Assembly (NCBI GenBank): GCA_034336665.1
Contig: JAPFBE010000003.1
Coordinates: 40,212,360-40,276,359, forward strand
Direction: 5' to 3'
Length of the DNA: 64,000 nt
From: Luscinia megarhynchos
Taxonomy: Eukaryota > Chordata > Aves > Passeriformes > Turdidae
In this document: positions 41,401 through 47,961 of the stretch, in pieces
Layout: the number at the start of each line of letters is the position of its first letter
Position numbering within the stretch: position 1 is the stretch's first letter
Program-made: the position numbers and the translations under genes
The notes under the pieces: generated by a model
Databases searched by the model: none
Told to the model about the DNA's origin: nothing
Seen by the model: only the letters and a program-made list of their open reading frames with translations

Positions 41401-42891
41401 ATGATATATGATGATTTTTGTTCTTTTTGTTCTTCTCCTAGGATGTAATTCCTCACATGGCTAAAAAGTATGGATTCAAGTATGAGTTGGTCCAGTATAA
41501 GTGGCCCCGCTGGCTTTATCAACAGACAGAAAAACAAAGAATTATCTGGGGCTACAAAATTCTTTTCTTGGATGTTCTTTTTCCTTTGGCTGTGGATAAA
41601 ATAATATTTGTCGATGCTGACCAGGTAAGAAAAAATAATGGCATATAACTGTATGAGGAACTAATTTGGGCTTAAATTGTTCCAGTTATATTCCCTGTAG
41701 CCATTTTATTCAGATGTTGGTCTCGAAAGATTGTTGCAATTGTACCAACAGAACCAGTGGTGTTGCAGAATGTAAATGCAAGAATTTCACTTGTCTTCAG
41801 TCACGTGGACATTAAGAGTTTTCCTACACTGAGTTGTCCTAAATTGTTTGTGTGCAGAGAAGGCACCTGGAGAGATGTGTGTGATCTTGAAGGTGCATTT
41901 CACTGAAAGCATATTGGAGTGATTCTGTCCTTTGGCTGATTGTGAGAGGAATTCTCCACTTTGGCCAGTCAGTTTCTGAGGTTATTTGGACTGTGTGAAC
42001 AACTTCTAGATGGCTGAAATTCTTTAAAATTAATCCTATCTCTATTTTAAATTTGCATGCAGGAATGAACATTGTATAATGTAGTGAAAGGCAAAGGGCT
42101 GTCTCAGATGAGTTGAGACACTTGATTGAAGAGTTTATCACAAGGTTATTAAAAAATCTTGAGACAAATTCTGATGTATTTTGGTCCTTTTCCAAAGCTC
42201 GAGAACAAATTAAATTTAGGTGTAGCAATGCAGACTGCAACTCTGCAATTTCATCTGGATGCACCATCTGGGAACACTGGTTGTCTGTCCTAACTACTGT
42301 AAGGACTTCTCAATAATTTGGTAGATATCTCCCAGTGGAATAGTTTATCTATACCCCACTGTTGTAGCGTCTGAGGGGTTTTTTAAATTAAAATTAACAT
42401 TGTGAAGCCTGCTGCAATACCTACCCTCACAGAAACAGTACTACATTATAAAAATAAAAATAATCTTGTTTAGATTGTGAGAAGTGACCTGAAAGAACTG
42501 AGAGACCTAGACCTAAATGGAGCTCCTTATGGATACACTCCTTTCTGTGACAGCCGCAGAGAGATGGACGGGTACCGCTTCTGGAAATCGGGATACTGGG
42601 CTTCACACCTTGGGAAAAGGAAATACCATATTAGGTAGGACAGCCTCTTACCCACTTCTGGTGCAGTCTGTGAATTTCATTAAAATCTGGGTGTTGATCA
42701 CTGAGGCATTCAAAAGCCATTCTCAGTGAGAGATGAATGAGGCAGGAATTCTGATGACATAATGATTTCAACATTTTATAGTAGTTTCAGCCACTTAATA
42801 AAGAAAACTATCCCTTCAGGATGGGAACATGTTTTACTTTCTTGTTACTTTTACTACCGTTATTTTAAAAAAAAAGGTGAAACCCCAGAAA

Positions 42892-42922
<31 letters not shown>

Positions 42923-45900
42923 TCCTTTTAGTGCCTTGTATGTTGTGGACCTGAAGAAGTTCAGGAAGATTGCAGCTGGAGACAGGCTTCGGGGCCAGTA
43001 CCAGGCTCTTAGTCAGGATCCAAACAGTCTGTCAAATCTAGATCAGGTATATGGCTTTGAGCATTTCTGGTTTATTTTCTTTATCTTTCTTAGTATGTAT
43101 GGAATATTCTGCATCTCAACATAAGTGTTACATAATTCCAAAACTATTTGCCATTTACTGCTGTTTTAGCCCATTTTCAGGAGTGCATATGAGCACAATT
43201 CAGAAATCTGAATACTGATGATTATTTTTAATTTAAAAAATGAGGAAAAACCACAACTTACAGGACTTTCCACCTTTATTTGTAGTTGTTCTATGTTTTT
43301 CTGATGATAACCCTATATTCTGATAATGGTAATTATATTCTTGTTTAGCAAAAGCTTGTTACCTTTTTCTTCTTTTTTTTCCATTAACGTAAATTGAATT
43401 TTCTTTTGTAAGTTAACTGCAAGTGCACTCTGGTGATTGCTGTGCGTGGTCACTCTGGCGTGGCTGGAGTTTTTCTCACTTTGGGTGAACCTCAGAAGGC
43501 TTCATAAGTGAGATTGTCCTTGCTTTTGGTGTTTTCCTTGTGGAATTACTAAAGCATAGAAGATTTTTTACCTGCCTCTAGCAGCAACAGGATCCCACAG
43601 TAGCAAAGTCCACATTGCTTAGTGCTTTTCCACACTCCTGCTCTGCAAGCAAGTTTCTCTCTTTTACACAAGGAGATTATTGCCAATTGCATTTTTTTCA
43701 GAAATAAAAGTAAAAATTGAAAATAGCAGTTCTTATGATATTGGACAAAGTAGAAATAGAGCCACACTAAAAACTCAGACTAGACTGGACACCTGGAGCT
43801 GGAGCAGCCTTTAGCTGTATGCTAAGAGCAAAAGGCTGATATAACTACAGTCAGAGCTTACATTTTTCTAGACAACAGAATGAATTACTGGCCCTGGTCA
43901 CCTATGCAGAGTCCTGATGTGATAGAAGAGTGTGTTCATGTACAAGGTGTCTTTCAGAAACATTTTAAGATTCAGAGGTTACAGGGTTTCCACCATAACG
44001 CTGGGCTTCAGAAAATTTGTTTTATCTAATGTTCTCAAAATATTAAAACTTGTCATTTTAAGATTCTTATATTTCCAATTACAGCTTAAATACATGATAG
44101 CATGTATCTCATATAAGCCTGTTGGATTCAATCAAAAGCCACTTAAGGACCAGATGTTAAGGTAGCTAAATCTTGGCAGAATGGAATTGGAAGTACTTTA
44201 TAAAGTGAATATTTGAAAGTAGTATTTTCATATTAATCCTTGTTTGACTGTCTTCATTGCTACTTCTTACACAAAATACAGCAGTACTCCTGGAAATACA
44301 AACCACAGTGCAATGTATTTGAGACCTGGAAGAGCTTTATCTACTGATAAGAATGCATTATAACTCTTTTATTACTATTTTCATTTTAAATACTTGTCTG
44401 GAGTGCTCACTGCTCTTCTCAAAGAAGCAGCAATCTCAGCTCTCTGCTGATTTGCCAGCAGTGCCATCTTCATGGGTGGTAGTTAAGGTTCTTAAACTAC
44501 AAAAGAGAAGTAGATAGGAGGGGAAATGGTGATTTTAAATGCCAAGGAGAATAAGTATAGAACTCCTAGGGAGAAAAAATTACACATCATAAAAGCTAGA
44601 CTTCCAGTACAGCAATTTTGTTCAGAGGGTTTTTTGGTTGTTTTATTTTTTGTTTTGTTTACTTTCAATCCTGAAACTAACAGCTGACTTTCTACTTTTT
44701 ACTGCAATTAACAATTTTTAAATTCAAGTTTCTAAAAGTACTGTAGTAACTCAGAAATTGATTTCATTTAGAAAATCAGAGAGGCTTAAGAGAAACCCAG
44801 TCTTTCTGCTTTTGGAATTCAAATGGTGATACCATTCCAAATGGTGATGAAATATCTTCCAAAAATTACAAGTTTTTAAAAAAATAATTCAATTAATATT
44901 GAATGACTTGGCTCTACGTATTCTTATATTTGATACATTTTTCAGTACTATATCTATATTTGAATTAAATTGTACATCTTTCATAATGCAGCAATATGTG
45001 CTGTTTTATTCTGTCATGTTTAGCAATGTGAATTGGCAGAATAAGATGTGACTAATACTTGAGTACTGACATTTATTCTAAAATATAATGTAAGGATTGC
45101 ACACGTGAGGGAGCTTATGAGTGGCTGTACCAGTTATTGCCCCTGCTCTTTGTAACTCTGGCCAGAGTAGCTGCAGCGAGCGACTGCCTGAGCTGTTCCT
45201 CATTTATTGATGCTGCTCCCTGCATTCAGCCAGATCTTGGTTCAGAGTTTACCTATGTAATAAAGGTCAAAAACAAAACAAACCCAGAAGTGAAGTGAAG
45301 AACATAGCCAGAACAGCAGTTTAAAGCTTTTCCTTCTCAAGCTCATGTTCCTGGAATCCATTTTCCTGGAAGCCGTCTCAGTTTCGAGTAGTGGCATAAT
45401 CCTGTATTGTATGTTTTTTGAGTAGGGTTTTTTTTTTTTCCAAATTTAAGGAATGGAAAGCTGGTTTGAATTTTGCTTTTTAGAAGTATTTATGGTATGA
45501 CAGGCAGTGTCTGAACCAGGGGTATCAGACAGAAGTATTTGCTTATGTCAAGCGAAAGGAGGACAGATGTAAGGACTAGAAAATATTGCTTGACAAATGA
45601 GAGGTGGAATTTGCCATCAAAATGAGCATGACTGAGTATTGAATCTACTTGGAAAAGAACTAGGTGAGCCCTTAGAAGGAAATGTAAGAACAATTTGCAG
45701 AAATGGTTATAGCAAAAATACTTTTAAATACCAGCCTGATAATCAGTTACATTACCTTCAATGCTAATATATGGTTTTACAAAATTTGTACAGGATCTTC
45801 CCAATAATATGATTCATCAAGTAGCCATTAAGTCTCTCCCTCAGGAGTGGCTTTGGTGTGAAACCTGGTGTGATGATAAATCCAAGAAAAAGGCTAAAAC

Positions 45901-47961
45901 AATAGACCTGGTGAGTTGATCCCAACTTTAAATAAATTGTACAGATTAACAACTTTGCTGTCATTTCTGGGCTTTTCAGGTTAAGTCTGTGTCATGTCAC
46001 GAAGGCAGCCTTGCTGAAAGGCACTGCAACATTCCATCCTTTCCCTTGAAACATTTTCTCCTCTGAGACCTCTCCCACTTGCTCTGTACCAAATCTGCTT
46101 ACATTAAAACTGAAAACTCTATCAAAAAATTAAATGTTGTTGTCTCTTAACTGGATGGGATTGAGGCTTTTCATGCCCTTACATGTATTCTCCTTACAAT
46201 CTTTCCATAGTCAGCCAAGTTACTGGAACTGTGAGGAAGTGCTGTTACCTGTCTGGGCACTATGGGCTGCTATCATTCTCCCCACATAAAAGATCCCTCA
46301 TGGTTTTCTTGGTCTGTTTCATTGCTATAAACAGGAGATAAAGCAAAGTTTTAAAAGCATAATGCTCAGGACACTGTCCATGTTTAGGAAGAAGAAAGTT
46401 TCTATGGGAATAGAAACAGAGACAAAAATCTCTTTCCTGTCATTATTATCCCCATTCCATTTTTCCCCATTTAGATTTTTTCACAACACACACACACACA
46501 CACAATTTGTGATGCTTTAGATATAATCTGAAAAAAAACCAGACAGTTGGAACTTGGTGTGATTTTTTCAGTATGCAAATAATTTTGTTTTCTTTGTGTC
46601 TTTACAGTTGTTAAAATTAGTTTGTTTCTGCTCTAAAGACAGGTGCTCTCTGTTCAAAACCCACATCAGGTTCAGTTTCAATGTTCCAATGTCAATCTTG
46701 CATCTCCCTGGGCAGCTTTGTCTAAGTCTTGCTAGTCTTGTGCCCGCCATGTCTTGCTATACTTACAGTCAGCAAAAAGAAAAGTATTTGCAATTCATTT
46801 CAGGTAAATTCTCTGTTATTTTCACATTTGCTTTGTTTACATCTATATATGTTTTAAACTTTTAGTGCAACAACCCCCAAACCAAAGAACCAAAATTAAA
46901 GGCTGCTGCCCGGATCGTTCCTGAATGGGTTGATTATGACTCTGAGATCCGAAACTTAATACAGCAAATTGAAAGAGAGAAGAAAAATCTAACATCATTA
47001 TTTCAGAAAGGTAATTTGCATGCATATTCAGCTGTTAGCTTTTAAAAATTAAATATTAGTCTAGTTGAAATTGAGATTGGGGTCAGTAGGCACAAATCTT
47101 GTATTTGTGTAATTTCCCTTGTTCTTAGAGAAATGGTGTGGGGCTTGATAGTTGTGTGATGCTTCTTTACACAGGATTTATGCTGACAGGACAAAACCTT
47201 TTGTTTCATGCCAGAATCTAAGGGAAAGCTCAGCAGTGTCCTTTTCCTGGACCTGAAATACAACCAACAGTCACACAAAATTTTAGCCACAAATACTGAA
47301 TAAAGCACATTAGCTTAGACTTCACTTAGATAATCTAAAGTTCATGTCTATTAAGCAGTAGGGAACTGAGTATTAATTGGCCTCTGCATCTCTCACTCCA
47401 GGCTTATCTACCCCAGGCCTTTTTGAACTAGACTAAATTCTATTTTAGTTAGTTTGGGGGTGGAGTTTGGTTTTTGTTTGGTTTTTGTTCTTTTGTTTTC
47501 AGTTTTTTTAACTAAAATTATTTTTAAATTGAATTAAATGAAAAACCCAGACAAAACAAAACCCAAAACAAACAAATAAACAAAAAAACCCCAAACACAC
47601 ATACAGAGCTCCCAGGAAGACTTGACTTCTTGGACTAATGTGAAACATAAATGAAAAGATGATCTCAGCTCTCAGGGTTGAAGAAAATCTTAGCAGATAA
47701 ATATCTAAAAGTTTTGAGTGGAGAAACAAAATCACTTTTCCTTATAATGAATTCTTAGTGGGTTTTATTCTTTGTGAAAGCTTCTGGTCAGCTTGTAGGA
47801 AGGCTACAGAAATGAAGTTCATGTTGCTGAACTGACTGATTAGCAGAAAATGGAATGTAAAGGGCTTTCTCCACATCTTACAAACCCAGGCACTGTCTTC
47901 ATGTAACTCTTCTGTGTATTTTTTCCCCTTGGTTACAGGTCTCAAGCACGATGAACTTTAG
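2330..47961 (+). CDS. UGGT2: UGGT2, UDP-glucose:glycoprotein glucosyltransferase 2 (3' 29 coding exons, partial)
   Basis: This is the ER-lumen folding sensor of the calnexin/calreticulin cycle, which transfers glucose from UDP-glucose to Man9GlcNAc2 on misfolded glycoproteins. Joining 29 exons (listed separately) gives 3480 bases in one open frame, 1159 residues plus TAG, with canonical AG/GT borders and matching phases throughout. Fragment residues 1 to about 850 match the thioredoxin-like and beta-sandwich region; about 851 to 1150 are the GT24 domain, with [14 protein letters not shown], the Asp-Ala-Asp metal/UDP-glucose motif (residues 970-972, bases 41613-41621) and CETWCDD. The protein ends HDEL. 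Vertebrate UGGT2 is about 1516 residues, so roughly 357 N-terminal residues including the signal peptide lie left of the window. HDEL (UGGT1 ends REEL, from memory) and the neighbouring DNAJC3 favour UGGT2 over UGGT1. No disruption was seen. The family and gene assignment is secure; exon borders were read by eye. Confidence 0.96.
3366..3516 (+). CDS. UGGT2: UGGT2 coding exon b (residues 31-81)
   Basis: It completes the Ser codon and continues [11 protein letters not shown] through [11 protein letters not shown], followed by donor GTAAGT. The acceptor (CTGAAAAAG) has a poor pyrimidine tract. A second AG eight bases further in (3372-3373) would shift the frame into a stop, so 3366 must be the start. 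Confidence 0.93.
4501..4620 (+). CDS. UGGT2: UGGT2 coding exon c (residues 82-121)
   Basis: A strong acceptor (TTTGTTTTAG) precedes 40 whole codons starting W-I-N-N-I-E and containing [16 protein letters not shown], a block conserved between UGGT1 and UGGT2. The donor is GTAAGT. Confidence 0.95.
4762..4767. repeat. Target-site duplication, left copy (GTGAGA)
   Basis: It directly precedes the TG of the putative solo LTR and pairs with GTGAGT at 5144-5149 (five of six identical). Confidence 0.5.
4768..5143. mobile_element. Probable solo LTR of an endogenous retrovirus, 376 bases
   Basis: A segment richer in G+C than its surroundings begins TGTTGTAATG and ends TTTTAGCA (TG...CA). It is flanked by GTGAGA (4762-4767) and GTGAGT (5144-5149), a 5-base perfect or 6-base one-mismatch target duplication. 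Inside it are an ATTGG (inverted CCAAT) box near 4937 and an AATAAA at 5034-5039 followed by a T-rich, GT-containing end, the order expected for U3-R-U5 on the + strand. No internal viral genes are present, so it would be a recombination remnant. The family cannot be named by eye. Confidence 0.6.
5144..5149. repeat. Target-site duplication, right copy (GTGAGT)
   Basis: It directly follows the CA of the putative solo LTR and pairs with GTGAGA at 4762-4767. Confidence 0.5.
5459..6262 (-). mobile_element. CR1 LINE, about 800 bases, antisense to UGGT2, with reverse-transcriptase remnants
   Basis: The plus strand starts AGAATCATAAAATGGTTTGGG, the reverse complement of a CR1 3' end. Read on the minus strand it carries CR1 ORF2 C-terminal remnants: [10 protein letters not shown] and [12 protein letters not shown] near 6113-6240, [16 protein letters not shown] and [11 protein letters not shown] near 5905-6020, and LEHLSYE near 5765. 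A stop codon near 6113-6115 and at least one frameshift near 5885-5900 break the frame, so it is dead. It lies in the UGGT2 intron 4621-7150. Confidence 0.92.
7151..7236 (+). CDS. UGGT2: UGGT2 coding exon d (residues 122-150)
   Basis: The exon starts V-L-F-V-D-P-V-Q-E and runs to D-V-P-L, with an Arg codon split at donor GTAAGG. It matches the UGGT segment that reads 'LFIDPxQE...KLAELFYSH' in the family. Confidence 0.94.
7237..8744. other. UGGT2 intron
   Basis: AT-rich intron without a recognised repeat, RNA or gene. Confidence 0.7.
8745..8880 (+). CDS. UGGT2: UGGT2 coding exon e (residues 150-195)
   Basis: The polypyrimidine acceptor TTTTTTTCTAG is followed by (R)IGIVFILST, then [16 protein letters not shown], a highly conserved UGGT block. 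It ends SIIN before a GTTAGT donor, a less common but valid GT site. Confidence 0.95.
8881..10386. other. UGGT2 intron
   Basis: Very AT-rich toward its 3' half; no recognised element. The 69-codon frame at 9521-9730 has no supporting feature. Confidence 0.7.
10387..10518 (+). CDS. UGGT2: UGGT2 coding exon f (residues 196-239)
   Basis: Forty-four whole codons run from M-Y-H-E-V-K to DEGRK. The acceptor is CTTACAG and the donor GTATGT. The exon aligns with the family segment 'LTVDxVKxVL...HSxYDEERK'. Confidence 0.95.
10519..11216. other. UGGT2 intron
   Basis: Nothing recognised beyond splice sites. Confidence 0.7.
11217..11381 (+). CDS. UGGT2: UGGT2 coding exon g (residues 240-294), GC-rich
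   Basis: Fifty-five whole codons begin [10 protein letters not shown] and include [12 protein letters not shown], the UGGT 'GLGPLPQALYNG' motif. The exon stands out from its surroundings: it carries eight CpG dinucleotides in 165 bases and is clearly richer in G+C than the other exons and the AT-rich introns beside it. Confidence 0.95.
11836..11959 (+). CDS. UGGT2: UGGT2 coding exon h (residues 295-336)
   Basis: Acceptor TACTCCAG leads into G-L-L-D-D-H and the conserved [18 protein letters not shown] split Val codon leads to donor GTAACT. Confidence 0.95.
12054..12152 (+). CDS. UGGT2: UGGT2 coding exon i (residues 336-369)
   Basis: The exon follows an intron of only 94 bases, the shortest in the window. 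It reads [22 protein letters not shown], matching the [18 protein letters not shown] block. The donor GTAATT follows an A-rich exon end (AAAAAAAG). Confidence 0.94.
12153..13975. other. UGGT2 intron
   Basis: AT-rich intron; no repeat or RNA gene was recognised. Confidence 0.7.
13976..14070 (+). CDS. UGGT2: UGGT2 coding exon j (residues 369-400)
   Basis: The split Asp codon is followed by [18 protein letters not shown], then [12 protein letters not shown] and donor GTGAGT. It matches the conserved UGGT segment '[15 protein letters not shown]'. Confidence 0.95.
14071..16380. other. UGGT2 intron with a diverged CR1
   Basis: It holds the CR1 fragment 15370-15800; the rest shows nothing recognisable. 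Confidence 0.7.
15370..15800 (-). mobile_element. CR1 LINE fragment, antisense to UGGT2, diverged
   Basis: The plus strand reads AAGAGACCTCTCGAGGTCAT, then CCAGTGCAGCCTTCTGCTCA, and later GGTCTCCTCTTTGGAGAGATGG and TTCTTCAGTGCTTCCTCATAG, the reverse-complement order of an older CR1 3' region. It lies in the intron 14071-16380. Confidence 0.75.
16381..16587 (+). CDS. UGGT2: UGGT2 coding exon k (residues 401-469)
   Basis: This is the longest coding exon here, 69 whole codons. It starts [17 protein letters not shown] and includes [13 protein letters not shown], both UGGT-conserved. The acceptor is TTCTTTGCAG and the donor GTGAGT. Confidence 0.95.
16588..17743. other. UGGT2 intron
   Basis: No recognised element. 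Confidence 0.7.
17744..17875 (+). CDS. UGGT2: UGGT2 coding exon l (residues 470-513)
   Basis: Forty-four whole codons start [17 protein letters not shown] and contain [11 protein letters not shown], ending SNGR before donor GTAAGA. They match the 'F...HQLFCQDVLKLxPGxMGxVSNGR' block of UGGTs. Confidence 0.95.
17876..19766. other. UGGT2 intron
   Basis: AT-rich; ends in a 14-base T run (19744-19754 region) before the acceptor. No recognised element. Confidence 0.7.
19767..19894 (+). CDS. UGGT2: UGGT2 coding exon m (residues 514-556)
   Basis: It starts I-L-G-P-L-D-E, continuing SNGR|ILGPLDE across the splice, and includes [14 protein letters not shown]. The acceptor reads GTCTAAG downstream of a 14-base T run. 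A split Ser codon leads to donor GTAAAA, a weaker donor. Confidence 0.94.
19895..22235. other. Two UGGT2 introns (19895-21065 and 21162-22235) flanking exon n
   Basis: Apart from exon n (21066-21161) no element was recognised in this stretch. Confidence 0.65.
21066..21161 (+). CDS. UGGT2: UGGT2 coding exon n (residues 556-588)
   Basis: Acceptor AATACAG; the exon reads (S)[17 protein letters not shown] and ends EQH plus a split Ser codon at donor GTCAGT. It matches the 'SDFIMKVDALMSS' region of UGGTs. Confidence 0.93.
22236..22338 (+). CDS. UGGT2: UGGT2 coding exon o (residues 588-622)
   Basis: Acceptor TTTTTAACAG; the exon reads [20 protein letters not shown], then [14 protein letters not shown], a highly conserved UGGT block. 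The donor is GTAAGA. A 4.7 kb intron follows. Confidence 0.95.
24196..24540 (+). other. Unexplained open frame inside a UGGT2 intron
   Basis: The frame is open from just after the TAA at 24193 to TAG at 24538-24540, with an ATG at 24223 giving 105 residues. The second half has a protein-like composition (for example [19 protein letters not shown] and then [19 protein letters not shown]). A pyrimidine-rich stretch ending CAAG just before 24355 could act as a splice acceptor, making this a possible alternative last exon. I do not recognise the sequence as a UGGT segment, a transposon protein or any family. Chance, a retrocopy remnant and an alternative exon all remain possible. Confidence 0.2.
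24820..25015 (-). mobile_element. Ancient CR1-like fragment
   Basis: GATAATCTAGTCTGATTTCC, TATATAACACAGGTCACAGAAC and, about 100 bases later, TAGCTAATTAACCTCACTGTTAAA resemble the order seen in old CR1 copies shared by birds and reptiles. It is strongly diverged and lies in the intron 22339-27074. Confidence 0.5.
27075..27154 (+). CDS. UGGT2: UGGT2 coding exon p (residues 623-649)
   Basis: Acceptor TTCTGTAG; the exon reads [20 protein letters not shown], then SEVPLK and a split Ser codon before donor GTTAGT. It matches the family's 'INMKIKLFMNCRGRLSEAPLES'. Confidence 0.95.
28506..28695 (+). CDS. UGGT2: UGGT2 coding exon q (residues 649-712)
   Basis: Acceptor TTCAACAG completes the Ser codon; the exon reads [29 protein letters not shown], then a [10 protein letters not shown] end at donor GTAAGT. 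These are among the most conserved UGGT stretches. Confidence 0.96.
29550..29708 (+). CDS. UGGT2: UGGT2 coding exon r (residues 713-765)
   Basis: Fifty-three whole codons contain [16 protein letters not shown] and [12 protein letters not shown], then VDTIVMANL. This is the beta-sandwich region near the catalytic domain. The donor is GTAAGT. Confidence 0.96.
30791..30876 (+). CDS. UGGT2: UGGT2 coding exon s (residues 766-794)
   Basis: Acceptor TTTACTTAG; the exon reads [20 protein letters not shown], then SEEIYQVF and a split Ser codon at donor GTAAGT. It continues the beta-sandwich region ('[15 protein letters not shown]' in UGGTs). Confidence 0.96.
30877..34935. other. UGGT2 intron, 4.1 kb
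   Basis: AT-rich intron without a recognised repeat or RNA. The 89-codon frame at 31954-32223 and others have low-complexity, intron-like content. Confidence 0.7.
34936..35020 (+). CDS. UGGT2: UGGT2 coding exon t (residues 794-822)
   Basis: Acceptor CTCCTCACAG; the exon reads (S)[20 protein letters not shown] and ends KVQ at donor GTATGT. It matches the UGGT 'GHEGTDSxxDxxDIIVVLNSF' block. Confidence 0.95.
35021..36443. other. UGGT2 intron with an ISRE-like motif
   Basis: Nothing recognised except the triple-GAAA motif at 35612-35627. Confidence 0.7.
35612..35627 (+). promoter_or_regulatory. ISRE/IRF-like motif (GAAACTGAAACTGAAA)
   Basis: Three GAAA units spaced by two bases match the IRF-family consensus GAAANNGAAANNGAAA exactly; the following GTTTCC adds a reverse half-site. 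It sits mid-intron, far from any promoter in the window. Whether any IRF or PRDM1 protein binds is unknown. Confidence 0.35.
36444..36529 (+). CDS. UGGT2: UGGT2 coding exon u, charged linker (residues 823-851)
   Basis: The exon reads [19 protein letters not shown], then KKGNVESVA and a split Arg codon at donor GTAATG. It is the Lys/Glu-rich, poorly conserved linker between the sensor region and the GT24 domain. Its phase fits both neighbours, which is the main support because similarity here is low. Confidence 0.9.
36530..39684. other. UGGT2 intron with CR1
   Basis: It contains the CR1 fragment 37303-37540. The stretch 37680-38600 is less AT-rich but shows no recognisable gene or element. 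Confidence 0.7.
37303..37540 (-). mobile_element. CR1 LINE 3' fragment, antisense to UGGT2
   Basis: The plus strand begins AGAGTCATAGAATGTTAAGGG and continues with CTAGAGCAGCTTGCCC, ACTGCCAGGGATGGGGCAGCC, CAACCTGTTCCAATG and TTCTCACTGAAGGATTCCTTCC, the standard reverse-complement CR1 3' sequence. It lies in the intron 36530-39684. Confidence 0.93.
39685..39783 (+). CDS. UGGT2: UGGT2 coding exon v, start of GT24 domain (residues 851-884)
   Basis: After a charged stretch (DEKEKKSD) the exon enters the catalytic domain with [17 protein letters not shown], a hallmark GT24 sequence. Acceptor ATTCTTAG, donor GTAAGG. Confidence 0.96.
39784..40934. other. UGGT2 intron
   Basis: It ends with a (TG)6 run (40893-40904) close to the acceptor. 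No other element was recognised. Confidence 0.7.
40935..41019 (+). CDS. UGGT2: UGGT2 coding exon w, GT24 domain (residues 884-912)
   Basis: The exon reads (R)[17 protein letters not shown], then [10 protein letters not shown] at donor GTAGGA. The acceptor used is TTTCCACAG (40933-40934). An AG 16 bases upstream (40917-40918), just after a (TG)6 run, would shift the frame into a stop. Confidence 0.95.
41020..42473. other. Two UGGT2 introns flanking exon x
   Basis: Introns 41020-41441 and 41625-42473 hold no recognised element. Confidence 0.65.
41442..41624 (+). CDS. UGGT2: UGGT2 coding exon x, GT24 DxD motif (residues 913-973)
   Basis: Sixty-one whole codons include [36 protein letters not shown] and IIFVDADQ. 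Asp-Ala-Asp at 41613-41621 is the metal and UDP-glucose binding motif of family GT24. Acceptor TTCTCCTAG, donor GTAAGA. Confidence 0.97.
42474..42634 (+). CDS. UGGT2: UGGT2 coding exon y, GT24 domain (residues 974-1027)
   Basis: It starts [20 protein letters not shown] and includes [20 protein letters not shown], then [12 protein letters not shown], all catalytic-domain signatures. Acceptor CTTGTTTAG, donor GTAGGA. Confidence 0.97.
42897..42920 (+). repeat. T24 homopolymer in a UGGT2 acceptor region
   Basis: An uninterrupted run of 24 T's forms most of the polypyrimidine tract of the exon starting at 42932. It is likely to vary in length between individuals. Confidence 0.9.
42932..43046 (+). 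CDS. UGGT2: UGGT2 coding exon z, GT24 domain (residues 1027-1065)
   Basis: The exon reads (S)[20 protein letters not shown], then [16 protein letters not shown] at donor GTATAT. A run of 24 T's (42897-42920) ends ten bases before the acceptor AG, an unusually pure pyrimidine tract. Confidence 0.96.
43047..45793. other. UGGT2 intron, 2.7 kb
   Basis: No repeat or RNA was recognised. Confidence 0.7.
45794..45910 (+). CDS. UGGT2: UGGT2 coding exon aa, GT24 domain (residues 1066-1104)
   Basis: Thirty-nine whole codons read [19 protein letters not shown], then [20 protein letters not shown] and donor GTGAGT. The CETWC block is conserved in UGGTs. Confidence 0.97.
45911..46865. other. UGGT2 intron with CA microsatellite
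   Basis: It holds the (CA)9 repeat at 46487-46504 and nothing else recognised. Confidence 0.7.
46487..46504. repeat. (CA)9 microsatellite
   Basis: A perfect dinucleotide repeat of 18 bases in a UGGT2 intron. Confidence 0.9.
46866..47010 (+). CDS. UGGT2: UGGT2 coding exon ab (residues 1105-1153)
   Basis: The exon reads [20 protein letters not shown], then [20 protein letters not shown] and NLTSLFQK, leaving one base of a Gly codon at donor GTAATT. It is the end of the catalytic domain followed by a charged tail. Confidence 0.96.
47450..47605. repeat. Imperfect inverted repeat of G/T-rich and C/A-rich arms in the last UGGT2 intron
   Basis: A G/T-rich arm (47453-47504, with GGTTTTTGTTTGGTTTTTG) is followed about 36 bases later by a complementary C/A-rich arm (47541-47598, with AAAACAAAACCCAAAACAAA). 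In RNA the arms could pair over roughly 45 bases with mismatches. It may be two decayed low-complexity tracts. Confidence 0.5.
47939..47961 (+). CDS. UGGT2: UGGT2 terminal coding exon, HDEL retention signal
   Basis: Acceptor GGTTACAG; the exon reads (G)LKHDEL followed by TAG at 47959-47961. HDEL is a KDEL-type signal that returns the protein from the Golgi to the ER. The coding part is only 23 bases, too short to show up in an open-frame scan. Confidence 0.96.

Noticed and set aside
42762..43124. 120-codon plus-strand open frame
   Set aside because: It is the UGGT2 exon 42932-43046 plus intron read-through on both sides, including the T24 tract as a Phe run.
2330..47961. Assignment of the large gene to UGGT1 instead of UGGT2
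   Set aside because: The C-terminus is HDEL rather than REEL, and the convergent neighbour is DNAJC3, which flanks UGGT2 in human. Family recall without a search leaves a small doubt.
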